Part shown: positions 1 to 8,452 of the stretch, piece by piece
Numbering within the stretch: position 1 is the stretch's first letter
Layout of the letters: each line of letters opens with the position of its first letter
Assembly (NCBI RefSeq): GCF_000022905.1
Contig: NC_012590.1
Location: 1,426,001 to 1,490,000, forward strand
Direction: 5' to 3'
Source of the DNA: Corynebacterium aurimucosum ATCC 700975
GTDB taxonomy: Bacteria > Actinomycetota > Actinomycetes > Mycobacteriales > Mycobacteriaceae
Length of the DNA: 64,000 nucleotides
Position numbers and translations under genes: made by a program
The notes under the pieces: generated by a model
The model's input: the letters and a program-made list of their open reading frames with translations, nothing else
Databases searched by the model: none
Told to the model about the DNA's origin: nothing

Positions 1-1181
1 CCGTTGCCCTGCTGCAGTCCTTTGCCACCTTCGGCCTTGCCTTTATCGCTCGACCCCTGGGCTCACTGCTCTTTGGGCACTTCGGCGATCGCATCGGCCG
101 CAAGGCCACGCTCGTTGGCGCACTCCTGACGATGGGCATTGCCACCTTTATCATTGGCATCCTGCCTACCTACCAAACCGCAGGCATTATCGCGCCAGCC
201 CTGCTGGCCCTGATGCGCTTCTGCCAAGGTTTGGGCCTGGGCGGCGAATGGTCCGGTGCAGCTTTGCTCGCCTCCGAGACCGCGAAGGAAGGCAAACGAG
301 CTTTTGCCGCCATGTGGCCGCAGTTTGGCGCACCCTTCGGCTTCCTACTGGCCAATGGCTTCTTCCTGACGCTCGTAGCCACCATGGATTACTCGCGCGG
401 CGATACCACCGGCACCTTCATGGAATGGGGCTGGCGCCTGCCCTTCCTCGCCTCTGCTGTGATGGTGCTTATCGGTCTCTACGTCCGCTTGCGTCTGGAA
501 GAAACACCGGTTTTCCAGCAGGCCGTTGATGAAGGTAAGAAGGTCAAGACCCCTATGGTGGAGGCTTTCCGCACAGCTTGGAAGCCGATGATCATTGGTA
601 CCTTCGTCATGGTCTCTTGCTACACCCTGTTCTACCTGGTCACCACCTGGATCCTTTCCTACGGTATTGGCGATAAGACCAAGGGTCTGGGCTTGGGAAT
701 CCCATACCTGGAGTTCCTGGAGATTCAGCTGATTTCCATCTTCATGTTCATCATCGGCATTCCGATGTCCTCCATGCTCTCGGACAAGTACGGACGCAAG
801 CCGATCTTGACAATAACCTCGCTTATCATGATTGCCTTCGGCTTCAGCTTCCCGTACTTCTTGGGCATTGCGCACGCTGACCGCAACTCCGTCCTTGGGT
901 TCCTGGTCGTTGGCATGTTCATCATGGGCCTCATCTTCGGCCCTATGTCCGCCGTTCTCCCAGAGCTCTTCCCCACCAACGTGCGCTACACCGGCTCCGG
1001 CATCGCGTACAACGTCTCCTCTATCCTCGGCGCCGCCGTGGCCCCGTTCATCGCAACGTGGCTCGTAAGCACATACAACGTGAGCTACGTGGGCTACTAC
1101 CTGGTTATCGTTTGCTTCATCTCCCTCATCGCCATCCTCATGATGCAGGAGCTGAAGGATCAGGATCTGTCCCAGGTTTAG
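1..1181 (+). CDS. MFS transporter, metabolite:H+ symporter (MHS) type, 5' truncated
   Basis: The reading frame is open from base 3, so the gene begins before the window. The visible part starts inside the N-terminal half and contains the MFS loop motif GHFGDRIGRK (about 75-105 bp), followed by GLGLGGEWSGAALL, which is typical of the metabolite:H+ symporter group (proline/betaine, shikimate and dicarboxylate permeases). A second MFS-type loop, DKYGRKP, occurs near 785-805, and about eight to nine hydrophobic segments are visible. The inferred role is proton-coupled uptake of a small organic acid or osmolyte; the substrate cannot be read from the sequence. The gene ends with a strong terminator. 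The family call is solid, the substrate unknown. Confidence 0.9.
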   Translation, partial: VALLQSFATFGLAFIARPLGSLLFGHFGDRIGRKATLVGALLTMGIATFIIGILPTYQTAGIIAPALLALMRFCQGLGLGGEWSGAALLASETAKEGKRAFAAMWPQFGAPFGFLLANGFFLTLVATMDYSRGDTTGTFMEWGWRLPFLASAVMVLIGLYVRLRLEETPVFQQAVDEGKKVKTPMVEAFRTAWKPMIIGTFVMVSCYTLFYLVTTWILSYGIGDKTKGLGLGIPYLEFLEIQLISIFMFIIGIPMSSMLSDKYGRKPILTITSLIMIAFGFSFPYFLGIAHADRNSVLGFLVVGMFIMGLIFGPMSAVLPELFPTNVRYTGSGIAYNVSSILGAAVAPFIATWLVSTYNVSYVGYYLVIVCFISLIAILMMQELKDQDLSQV

Positions 1182-1197
1182 GTCTTTAGGTACAAGC

Positions 1198-1246
1198 ATC
1201 TCCCCGACTCTTTCTAGTGTGAAGCACCAAGGTCGGGGAGATTTTT
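1198..1246 (+). terminator. Rho-independent terminator of the MFS gene
   Basis: An 11-bp perfect stem (atctccccgac at 1198-1208 with gtcggggagat at 1232-1242) is followed by a T-run (1242-1246), 17 bp after the stop codon of the transporter gene. Confidence 0.9.
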
Positions 1247-1330
1247 ATTGCGGCGTTGCGGGCTCTACTCACATCGCCTTCATCTGACACCGCCTGCGGG
1301 CGCCATTCATGGGCGGTTGTGCCCCACTGC

Positions 1331-1440
1331 TGCCAAAAGTGCAGACCTGGAAGTGCAGACACGCTGGTCGCCGCCAAGCACTGCCTGGGCGCTTGACGAC
1401 GCCCAACCTGCAAGTCTGCACTTCCAGGTCTGTACATATA
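1331..1440. repeat. 110-bp dispersed palindromic repeat, copy A
   Basis: This intergenic element has a perfect 19-bp inverted repeat: cagacctggaagtgcagac at 1342-1360 and its reverse complement at 1414-1432. Inside it is a smaller hairpin, tgggcg (1386-1391) with cgccca (1400-1405), whose loop contains cttgacga. A related copy of the same length lies at 54,881-54,990. It sits between two genes that converge on it. It is not protein coding as far as I can see. It may be a REP/MITE-like repeat. Confidence 0.75.
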
Positions 1441-1511
1441 GAAATAGGTGACCGGCAAAAATGTGCCAACCACCTATCACGAGCTCTTCATCCACTCAGC
1501 CTGCCTAGAAA

Positions 1512-2489
1512 CTACGCAGTAACAGCAACTTCAGCGGCCTTCGCATCATCCTCGATGGGCTTGCGGCGCACGATCGCGGAGAAGATTGCGCCGGTGACGT
1601 TGGCCCACACCGCGGCGACCACACCCGGAATCGCCGCCTCAGGAGTGAAGAACTGCAGCGCCAATGCCGAGGCCAGACCGGAGTTCTGGGTCGCTACTTC
1701 AATTGCCGTAGTGCGTGCCGCTGCCTCGCGCTGGCGAGCAATTTTCGCCAGATAGTAGCCGAAAAGAAATCCGATGAGATTCTGGATAGCCACGCCCGCG
1801 AATACCACGAGACCAACGGTGACTAGCTTGTCCTGAGATTTCGACACCACCGCCATGACCACGCCGCCGATGCCAGCGATGGCCACCCACGGCAAGGCCG
1901 GCAAAACCTTGTCCACAGCTTTGCTGGCAATTACGCGCAGCAACAGACCCAGGCCCACCGGAATGAGGACGGTCTGGACCAGCGACCACATCATGCCAGC
2001 ACCATCGACCTCCGCGGTTTGTCCCGCCAACCACAGCATGAGCACCGGCGTCATGATCGGCGAGACGAGGGTTGACACCGAAGTCATCGCCACCGACAAC
2101 GCCACATCGCCCTTAGCCAGGTAGGCCATCACATTGGAGGCAGTACCGCCGGGCACAGAGCCAAGGAGGATGAGGCCGACAGTGGCGGCGTCGGAAAGCC
2201 CTAGCATTTTCGCCACGAGTACAGCACTCGTCGGCATGATGGCAAATTGACAGATAACGCCCAAGAAGATGGGCAACGGTCGCTTCGCCACCAGGGACAG
2301 GTCCGGAATAGTCAGGGTAAGGCCCATGGAAAACATGATGACCATGAGCAACTGCGAGGTGTACTGCCCCACCGGCTCAAAGGTGCTGGGGCTCACAAAG
2401 GCGACAATGGCGCAGGCAATGATAACGATGGGGAAGATGTAAACGGCAAGTTTCTCGCCGGTCTCCCCTTCTGTGCGCGGGTTCGTCAT
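1512..2489 (-). CDS. Bile acid:sodium symporter (BASS) family transporter
   Basis: A 325-residue integral membrane protein with about nine to ten hydrophobic helices. Family hallmarks are GSVPGGTASNVMAYLAKGD (about residues 110-130) and EVATQNSGLASALA (about 265-280), the two regions that form the sodium and substrate sites in BASS/ASBT proteins. Members import organic anions such as pyruvate, pantoate or bile acids with sodium; the substrate here is unknown. The start is supported by GGAAAGGA a few bases upstream of ATG. It is transcribed divergently from the FAD/Fe-S dehydrogenase gene, so the two could share regulation, for example around an organic acid; that link is inference. Confidence 0.9.
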   Translation of the reverse strand: MTNPRTEGETGEKLAVYIFPIVIIACAIVAFVSPSTFEPVGQYTSQLLMVIMFSMGLTLTIPDLSLVAKRPLPIFLGVICQFAIMPTSAVLVAKMLGLSDAATVGLILLGSVPGGTASNVMAYLAKGDVALSVAMTSVSTLVSPIMTPVLMLWLAGQTAEVDGAGMMWSLVQTVLIPVGLGLLLRVIASKAVDKVLPALPWVAIAGIGGVVMAVVSKSQDKLVTVGLVVFAGVAIQNLIGFLFGYYLAKIARQREAAARTTAIEVATQNSGLASALALQFFTPEAAIPGVVAAVWANVTGAIFSAIVRRKPIEDDAKAAEVAVTA

Positions 2490-2586
2490 GGTGTTTCCTT
2501 TCCAGGATATGTCTCATTATGTGAATTGAGTATCCCATATGATGAACCTCACGTACCCGGTTTGGCCGAGATTTACTGTCAAGCGA

Positions 2587-2598
2587 TAGATTAGAAAT
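2587..2598 (+). promoter_or_regulatory. Leaderless-type promoter of the FAD/Fe-S dehydrogenase gene
   Basis: TAGATT at 2587-2592 is followed by exactly six bases and then the ATG at 2599. There is no Shine-Dalgarno sequence. This is the arrangement of a -10 box whose transcript starts at the A of the start codon, a common layout in corynebacteria. Confidence 0.55.
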
Positions 2599-5520
2599 AT
2601 GTCCAAGCTTTTAAGCCCCGATTCCTCTCGTTTCTCCCGCCCAGCCGGCACCACGAGCCAGGCCGACGCAGTCCCCGCACGCTTCAAGAACGGCTCTCCC
2701 GCCGACCTTGTGGCAGATATGGAAGCTATCGTCGGTCAAGAAAACGTGCACGGACGTCTCAGCGACCTCGTGCGCTTCTCCTCTGATGCCGGCCCTTACC
2801 GCTCCATCCCGAACATCGTGGTCTCCCCGCGCAACGCCGCGGACCTCGCTGCGCTGATGAAGTACTGCGATACTCACGATCGCCACATGACCTTCCGCGC
2901 AGCAGGAACGTCGCTGAACGGCCAGGCCATGGGCGATGACATCCTCGTCGATATCAAAACCCACTTCGGCGGCATGGAGGTGCGCGAAGAAGGCCGCAAG
3001 CTGTGGTCGCGCCCCGGCGTCATCTTGGGCGATGCCCAGGCGGTACTCTCCCGCCACGGTTTCATGCTGGGGCCGGACCCGGGATCCACGTCCGTGTGCA
3101 CCATCGGTGGCGTGCTGGCCGATAACTCCGGCGGCATGCGCTGTTCTTTGGAGCGCGATAGCTACCACAGCATCGAAGAACTGATCTTCGTCTTGCCTTC
3201 CGGCACCATCGTGGATACATCGCGCGGTGATGAGGCCTTCCGAAAGCAGGAGCCGAAGCTCCACGCCGATCTACTGGCCTTCCGCGACAGGTTGCGCGCC
3301 AACACCGAGATAGTGGAGTTCCTGCGCACCAAGTTCTCCATCCGCAACACCAATGGCCTTCGTATCGACGCCTTCCTCGACGAAGACGAGCCCGTGCATA
3401 TTCTCAAACGCCTCCTCATCGGTTCCGAGGGTATCTTCGGTGCTATCACGGAATCCGTCATCCGCACGGTGAAGCTACCGCGTGTGAAGGCCACGACGTG
3501 GGTCGAGCTGCCCAATCTCCGGGATGCCGCAAACTACGTACACCCCATCATGGAGACCGGTGCGGAGGCCTGCGAGCTCCTAGTCGCCCCGGTTATGCGC
3601 CGTTCTGCCGAGCACTATGCGCACGCGCCGGAATCGTGGCGCGACCTTGATGATGACGCCGCAGCACTCCTCGTGGAGGTCGGCGGCAGCGACGAGGCGG
3701 ACTTGGACAAGGCTATGGATCGCCTACGCACCGTGCTTGCCGACGCCCCACTGCTCCGCCCCCTCGAATTCCTCACCACCGCGGAGGGTATGCGCGGCGC
3801 GTGGGAACTGCGCAACGGCCTCTACGGCCTGCTGGGCGCGGACCGTCCGAACGGCACGGCGTACATCACCGAGGATGTCTGCTTCCCGCCTTCTCAGGTT
3901 GGCGAAGCCGCAGCGGACCTGTTGGACTTGCAGGCCAAGTATGGTTACCCGGAATCGGTTATGGGTCACGCTGCTTTTGGCAACCTGCACTTCTTCTTCA
4001 CGCCGCGCTTCGACGTCGAGGAGGAGCGCGAGTCCTATGCCGCGTTCTTGGATGACTTGGCGAAGCTGGTCATTGATAAGTACCAGGGCTCGATGAAAGC
4101 CGAGCATGGCACCGGCGTGAACATGGCGCCCTTCCTGGAGCACGAGTGGGGTACGGAGGCCTTCGCGCTGTTCTGGGAGGTCAAGAACATGATCGATCCC
4201 AAGGGCATCCTGGCACCGAACGTGAAGCTCACGCGCGATCAGACCATCCACTTGCGCAACTTCAAGTCCTTCCCCAAGGTCGAAGCTGAAATCAACCCGT
4301 GTGTGGAATGCGGCTTCTGTGAACCTGTCTGCCCCTCCCGCCACGCCACGGTGACCCCGCGTCAGCGCATCGTCTTGCGCCGCGAGATGGCCCGGCAGCA
4401 AGAAGGCTCGGCGGTCTTGGAACAACTACAGAAGGAGTACCAGTACGACGCCGTCGACATGTGCGCCGCCGACGGCACCTGTTCTATCCCCTGCCCGATT
4501 AGCATCGACACCGGCGCAGTGATGAAGCAGCTGCGCGCGCAGCAGGCCACCCCGGCCCGCGAGAAGGTGGCACTGACGACGGCGCAGCGCTGGGAGCTGG
4601 TGGAAAAGCTCGCCCGCGCCGGCATCGTCTCCGCCAACAAGATCCCCCACAAGCCCCTCGAGCTGGGTGCCAACATGGCACGTAACGTGGTAGCTCCCAA
4701 CTTGCTGCCCACCGTCCCGGGGCCGCTTCCTCAGGCCGCACCGCGTCTGCCGGAAACCCCGCGCGAGGGCGCTGGAGCACTCTACTTCCCGGCCTGCATC
4801 AACCGTATTTTTGGCCGCCCAGCCGGAGCGGCTAAGGATTCGGTCGATCTCCCGCGCGCCATCGTGGAACTGGGACGCCGTGCCGGCCAGCCGGTGTGGA
4901 TCCCCGAAGATGTCGCGGGCGATTGCTGCGGCACACCGTGGTCCTCCAAGGGCTACAAGGAAGGGTTTGAGTACCAGGCTCAAAAGATTGTGCGCGACCT
5001 CTGGCACTGGTCGGAGCACGGCCAGCTGCCCATCGTGGTTGACGCTGCCAGCTGCACCCACGGGTTGCTTGATTCCGTTCCGGAGGTGCTCTCCCCTGCC
5101 GACCGCAAGCTTTGGGAGGATCTGCGCATCCTCGATGTCGTGGAATGGCTTCGTGATGAGATCGCGCCACACCTGCCGATCGTGAAAAACATGGGCTCCA
5201 TCGCCGTCCACCCAACCTGCTCGACTAACCACATGGGCATGAGCCAGGCGCTCGTTGACCTGGCAAACCTCTGCGGTGAAGCGAAGGTTCCGGAGGGAGC
5301 GATGTGCTGTGGCTCCGCCGGTGACCGCGTCATGCTGCACCCGGAACTCGTCGAATCCGCCACGCGCGAGGAGCGTGCTTCACTCGACGCGGAACACTTC
5401 GATGCCTTCGTCTCCGATAACCGCACCTGCGAGATGGGCCTGGAGATGATCTCCGGGCGGACCTATGAATCAATCGCAGTGTTGTTGGAGCGGGCCTCCC
5501 GTCCGGTGGTCACACCCTAG
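2599..5520 (+). CDS. FAD-binding and 4Fe-4S oxidoreductase, D-lactate / 2-hydroxyacid dehydrogenase (GlcD/YdiJ type)
   Basis: A 973-residue membrane-peripheral flavoprotein. Domains in order: PCMH-type FAD-binding domain (about 60-240, with RAAGTSLNGQ and GPDPGSTSVCTIGG); FAD-oxidase C-terminal domain (about 280-545, with HGTGVNMAPFL); two ferredoxin-like cysteine clusters (CVECGFCEPVC near 568, CAADGTCSIPC near 620); and CCG domains (YFPACINRIFG near 728, CCGTPWSSKG near 776, CCGSAGD near 902). This architecture fits quinone-linked D-lactate dehydrogenase or D-2-hydroxyglutarate dehydrogenase. It would pass electrons from a 2-hydroxyacid through the Fe-S centres to menaquinone. The start is chosen because of the leaderless promoter. 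The exact substrate is unresolved. Confidence 0.88.
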   Translation: MSKLLSPDSSRFSRPAGTTSQADAVPARFKNGSPADLVADMEAIVGQENVHGRLSDLVRFSSDAGPYRSIPNIVVSPRNAADLAALMKYCDTHDRHMTFRAAGTSLNGQAMGDDILVDIKTHFGGMEVREEGRKLWSRPGVILGDAQAVLSRHGFMLGPDPGSTSVCTIGGVLADNSGGMRCSLERDSYHSIEELIFVLPSGTIVDTSRGDEAFRKQEPKLHADLLAFRDRLRANTEIVEFLRTKFSIRNTNGLRIDAFLDEDEPVHILKRLLIGSEGIFGAITESVIRTVKLPRVKATTWVELPNLRDAANYVHPIMETGAEACELLVAPVMRRSAEHYAHAPESWRDLDDDAAALLVEVGGSDEADLDKAMDRLRTVLADAPLLRPLEFLTTAEGMRGAWELRNGLYGLLGADRPNGTAYITEDVCFPPSQVGEAAADLLDLQAKYGYPESVMGHAAFGNLHFFFTPRFDVEEERESYAAFLDDLAKLVIDKYQGSMKAEHGTGVNMAPFLEHEWGTEAFALFWEVKNMIDPKGILAPNVKLTRDQTIHLRNFKSFPKVEAEINPCVECGFCEPVCPSRHATVTPRQRIVLRREMARQQEGSAVLEQLQKEYQYDAVDMCAADGTCSIPCPISIDTGAVMKQLRAQQATPAREKVALTTAQRWELVEKLARAGIVSANKIPHKPLELGANMARNVVAPNLLPTVPGPLPQAAPRLPETPREGAGALYFPACINRIFGRPAGAAKDSVDLPRAIVELGRRAGQPVWIPEDVAGDCCGTPWSSKGYKEGFEYQAQKIVRDLWHWSEHGQLPIVVDAASCTHGLLDSVPEVLSPADRKLWEDLRILDVVEWLRDEIAPHLPIVKNMGSIAVHPTCSTNHMGMSQALVDLANLCGEAKVPEGAMCCGSAGDRVMLHPELVESATREERASLDAEHFDAFVSDNRTCEMGLEMISGRTYESIAVLLERASRPVVTP

Positions 5521-5532
5521 TAGGGGTGCCGT

Positions 5533-6825
5533 TTAACGGCGGCCCCCGCGGTTGCGGTGGGTCGCCACCACGTGCACCGCATCCAGCATCCCTAAGGTGA
5601 GCAGCGCCTCGCGGAGGGCAAACTGAAAGGTCCAGAGGCGGCGGAAAACCTGGTCGAAGCCCGCTGCCGCCGCTTCGCGGTGCCGCCCATCGAAGAAGCT
5701 GCGCTGGTAGCGAAGCGTTTCCAGGTAGTGGCTTCCGGTGTGGGTCTGAGCGATGATGCGCAGGGTGGAACGCCTATCGAAGAGTCGGTGGGTCTCCTCC
5801 AGCGTCGGGTAATCCAACCCGGGCCAGATATAAGCTCGCAGAACCTGAATCGCTGATCGAGCAGCCGGAGTCACCGCCTCGGTAGCAAAGAGCGACCCCA
5901 AGGCCACTCGCCCACCACTTACTAGTGAACGGTCCAGCATCTGCACATAGCGCCGGCGCTCGGAAGGCGATAGCGTCTCTAGCTTCTCCACGCTCACTAT
6001 CGCGTCATAGCGCCCGCGCCACTGCTTCGGATTGGGCAACGCCGTCTCAATCCCCTGCACATGGACAGAATCAGCGGCGCCTTCGAGGAGCAGTTGTTCA
6101 TCGAACAGCGCCTGCTGCTCTGTGTCGCCCGTAAGGACGTCAACGGTGGCGCGCCGGGCCACGGCTTGAACTGCTACTTGCAGCCCAGTCGCCGGATAAA
6201 CCAGAAGGTGCGTGCCGGCGCCGGTGCGGGTGGCATCGAGAAGCCACTGTGCTGCGCGACGCTGCGCGTCGCCCAAGTCCTCGCGGTCCGTGTGCGTCGG
6301 CTCGGTCACGCTCGTCACATCGACGAAGTGCTCTTTGGGTTCCTTGCTCCCCACCCGCGCGCTATAGCTGCGGACCGCCTCGCGCACGGTGGTGGGAACA
6401 CCACTAGCGAAAATTCCGCCCGAGTGGCTCAAGGAGTCACCCGCATACAGCTTCACCACATCAAGAGGCAGCTCGCCGGGGCTCGAAGCTTCCACCGCCA
6501 GTTCTTTCGCCTTCGGCCGATACCCCACCCCCAACAGCCGCAAGAGAACCTTGACGAGGCGGTCGGAATCGGGCGTCGTCCACTCGCCTGCCATATAAGA
6601 CTCGGCCAGGCCCAGCCAGCCTGAATCAGCGATGCGGGAGAAGAGGGCGTCGTGCAGCACGGCGACATCTGGGTCTTCGCCTTCCAATTCGATCCCAGCC
6701 TTGGAACACGCCTGCGCAAACTCCGCCTCCGCCCGGTCGCTTTTGAAACGCAACAGCCGTGGTGAAGGGACGGTGGCCACGCCCGGCCACGCCGCAGCGT
6801 CAATCGAAGCCAAGTGGGAATACAC
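5533..6825 (-). CDS. Cfa-like (cyclopropane-fatty-acid synthase family) protein with degenerate SAM site
   Basis: This 430-residue protein follows the layout of cyclopropane-fatty-acyl-phospholipid synthases / mycolic-acid methyltransferases: an N-terminal domain (SGWLGLAESYMAGEW near 70-85), a Rossmann region, YDAIVSVEKLETLSPSERRRY (about 275-295), a WPGLDYPTLEE segment (about 333-343) and a C-terminal FDGRHREAAAAGFDQVFRRLW region. The glycine-rich SAM loop (normally LDIGCGWG) is replaced by LLVYPATGLQVAV, and the acidic/histidine motif VEHV has become VEKL. It may therefore have lost methyltransferase activity or changed its role. It converges with the upstream dehydrogenase gene and is divergent from ndh. 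Confidence 0.75.
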   Translation of the reverse strand: MYSHLASIDAAAWPGVATVPSPRLLRFKSDRAEAEFAQACSKAGIELEGEDPDVAVLHDALFSRIADSGWLGLAESYMAGEWTTPDSDRLVKVLLRLLGVGYRPKAKELAVEASSPGELPLDVVKLYAGDSLSHSGGIFASGVPTTVREAVRSYSARVGSKEPKEHFVDVTSVTEPTHTDREDLGDAQRRAAQWLLDATRTGAGTHLLVYPATGLQVAVQAVARRATVDVLTGDTEQQALFDEQLLLEGAADSVHVQGIETALPNPKQWRGRYDAIVSVEKLETLSPSERRRYVQMLDRSLVSGGRVALGSLFATEAVTPAARSAIQVLRAYIWPGLDYPTLEETHRLFDRRSTLRIIAQTHTGSHYLETLRYQRSFFDGRHREAAAAGFDQVFRRLWTFQFALREALLTLGMLDAVHVVATHRNRGGRR

Positions 6826-7010
6826 GCTCTAGCCAGCCTTCCTCATCGCACACATGTGTCTCCCTAGACTAAGGCCAATAAGACCGCCACGGGTGAAGGC
6901 GCGGCCTAAAAAGCCAGTTAATAACCCATAAAGTATGCATGTACCGCTAGAAAGGTTTAGACTAACTCGGGTAAAATACTCTAGCTTTCTGAGGAAGGTA
7001 TTCAATCACC

Positions 7011-8354
7011 ATGGCGCAAACTCCCCACCGTCCTAGTAACGGCCGCCACCACGTCGTTGTTATCGGTGCCGGCTTCGGCGGCATCAACGCCGTTAAGAAG
7101 CTCAAGGACGCGGATGTTGAGATCACCCTCATCGACAAGAAGAACCACCACCTCTTCCAGCCGATGCTCTACCAGGTAGCCACCGGCGTCATCTCTGCCG
7201 GCGAAATCGCCCCGTCCACGCGTCAGATCTTGCGTCACCAGGACAACGTTAGTTTTGTCAACGGTGAGGTCACCGACGTCAATATCAAGGATCAGACCGT
7301 CACCGCAGAACTTGACGGTGCGGTTCGCACCTACGGCTACGACTCCCTCATCGTCGCCGCCGGCGCCGGCCAGTCCTACTTCGGCAACGACCACTTTGCC
7401 GAGTATGCCCCGGGCATGAAGACGCTTGACGACGCCTTGGAGATCCGCTCCCGCATCATCTCCGCCTTCGAGAAGGCGGAGCTGGAAGAGGATCCGGCCA
7501 AGCGTGAGAAACTGCTGACCTTCGTCATCGTCGGCGCTGGCCCGACTGGTGTTGAGCTCACCGGCCAGATCGCTGAACTGGCACAGCGCACCTTCGCTGG
7601 CACCTACTCCAACTTTGGTTCCTCCTCCGCCAAGATTTACCTGCTGGATGGTGCCCCGCAGGTCCTTCCTCCGTTTGGCAAGCGCCTCGGCCGCAAGGCA
7701 CAGCGCACCCTGGAGAAGCTGGGCGTCGACGTGCGCCTCAACGCCATGGTTACCGACGTCACCGCTGACGCCGTCACCTACAAGAACATGAAGACCGAGG
7801 AAGAGGTCACCATCGAGGCCGCGACCAAGATCTGGTCCGCAGGTGTCGCCGCTTCCCCGCTGGGCAAGCTTATCGCCGACCAGGCAGGCGTCGAATCCGA
7901 CCGTGCCGGCCGCGTCTCCGTAAACGAGGACCTCACGGTTGGTGAGTACAAGAACGTCTACATCGTCGGCGACATGATTTCCCTCAACCGCCTTCCGGGT
8001 GTGGCCCAGGTGGCCATCCAGGGTGGCAACCACGTGGGCAAGCTCATCGAGGCCAAGATTGATGAGGAGTCCACCGCTAACGAGGCCGAGCCGTTTGAGT
8101 ACTTCGACAAGGGCTCCATGGCCGTCATTTCCCGCTTCAACGCAGTGGTCAAGCTGGGCAAGACCGAGTTCGCTGGCTTCCCGGCCTGGATCTCCTGGCT
8201 CGGCCTGCACATCTTCTACATCGTTGGCTTCCGTAGCCGCACTCTCGTTGCGCTGCACTGGCTGCTCAACGCCTTCTCGCGCGACCGCGGCAACCTGGAG
8301 ATCACCCAGCAGCAGCGCGTTGCTCGCAACGTGATTGACCGCGACCTCCACTAG
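7011..8354 (+). CDS. ndh: Type II NADH:quinone dehydrogenase
   Basis: A 447-residue single-subunit NADH dehydrogenase that oxidises NADH and reduces menaquinone at the inner face of the membrane without pumping protons. The N-terminal FAD dinucleotide motif is VVIGAGFGGINAVKKL (about 19-34). The NAD-binding motif is FVIVGAGPTGVELTGQIAEL (about 171-190). YIVGDMISL (about 317-325) is the usual FAD-contact segment near the C-terminal half, and a hydrophobic/amphipathic C-terminus (WISWLGLHIFYIVGF) fits membrane anchoring. GAGGAAGG lies 12 bases before the ATG, with a TAAAAT -10-like hexamer at 6972-6977. Corynebacteria rely on this enzyme because they lack complex I. Confidence 0.95.
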   Translation: MAQTPHRPSNGRHHVVVIGAGFGGINAVKKLKDADVEITLIDKKNHHLFQPMLYQVATGVISAGEIAPSTRQILRHQDNVSFVNGEVTDVNIKDQTVTAELDGAVRTYGYDSLIVAAGAGQSYFGNDHFAEYAPGMKTLDDALEIRSRIISAFEKAELEEDPAKREKLLTFVIVGAGPTGVELTGQIAELAQRTFAGTYSNFGSSSAKIYLLDGAPQVLPPFGKRLGRKAQRTLEKLGVDVRLNAMVTDVTADAVTYKNMKTEEEVTIEAATKIWSAGVAASPLGKLIADQAGVESDRAGRVSVNEDLTVGEYKNVYIVGDMISLNRLPGVAQVAIQGGNHVGKLIEAKIDEESTANEAEPFEYFDKGSMAVISRFNAVVKLGKTEFAGFPAWISWLGLHIFYIVGFRSRTLVALHWLLNAFSRDRGNLEITQQQRVARNVIDRDLH

Positions 8355-8369
8355 GTCTTACGCGTCTTA

Positions 8370-8402
8370 AAAGGAGAGAGGAATTATCCTCTCTCCTTTT
8401 TC
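8370..8402 (+). terminator. Rho-independent terminator of ndh
   Basis: A 13-bp perfect stem, aaaggagagagga at 8370-8382 with tcctctctccttt at 8387-8399, has a 4-nt loop and runs into a T-stretch. Confidence 0.92.
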
Positions 8403-8452
8403 TTTGCCCATGTACGGTAGACGGAAGAAAAGCCTAGATTAAGGAGAAAACA

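Noticed and set aside
345..1199. A long minus-strand frame opposite the MFS gene
   Set aside because: A shadow of the transporter; composition is His/Asp/Glu-rich nonsense with no start signal.
7002..8351. A 449-residue minus-strand frame opposite ndh
   Set aside because: It exactly shadows a recognised enzyme gene and has no family pattern; such long antisense frames are expected in high-GC DNA.
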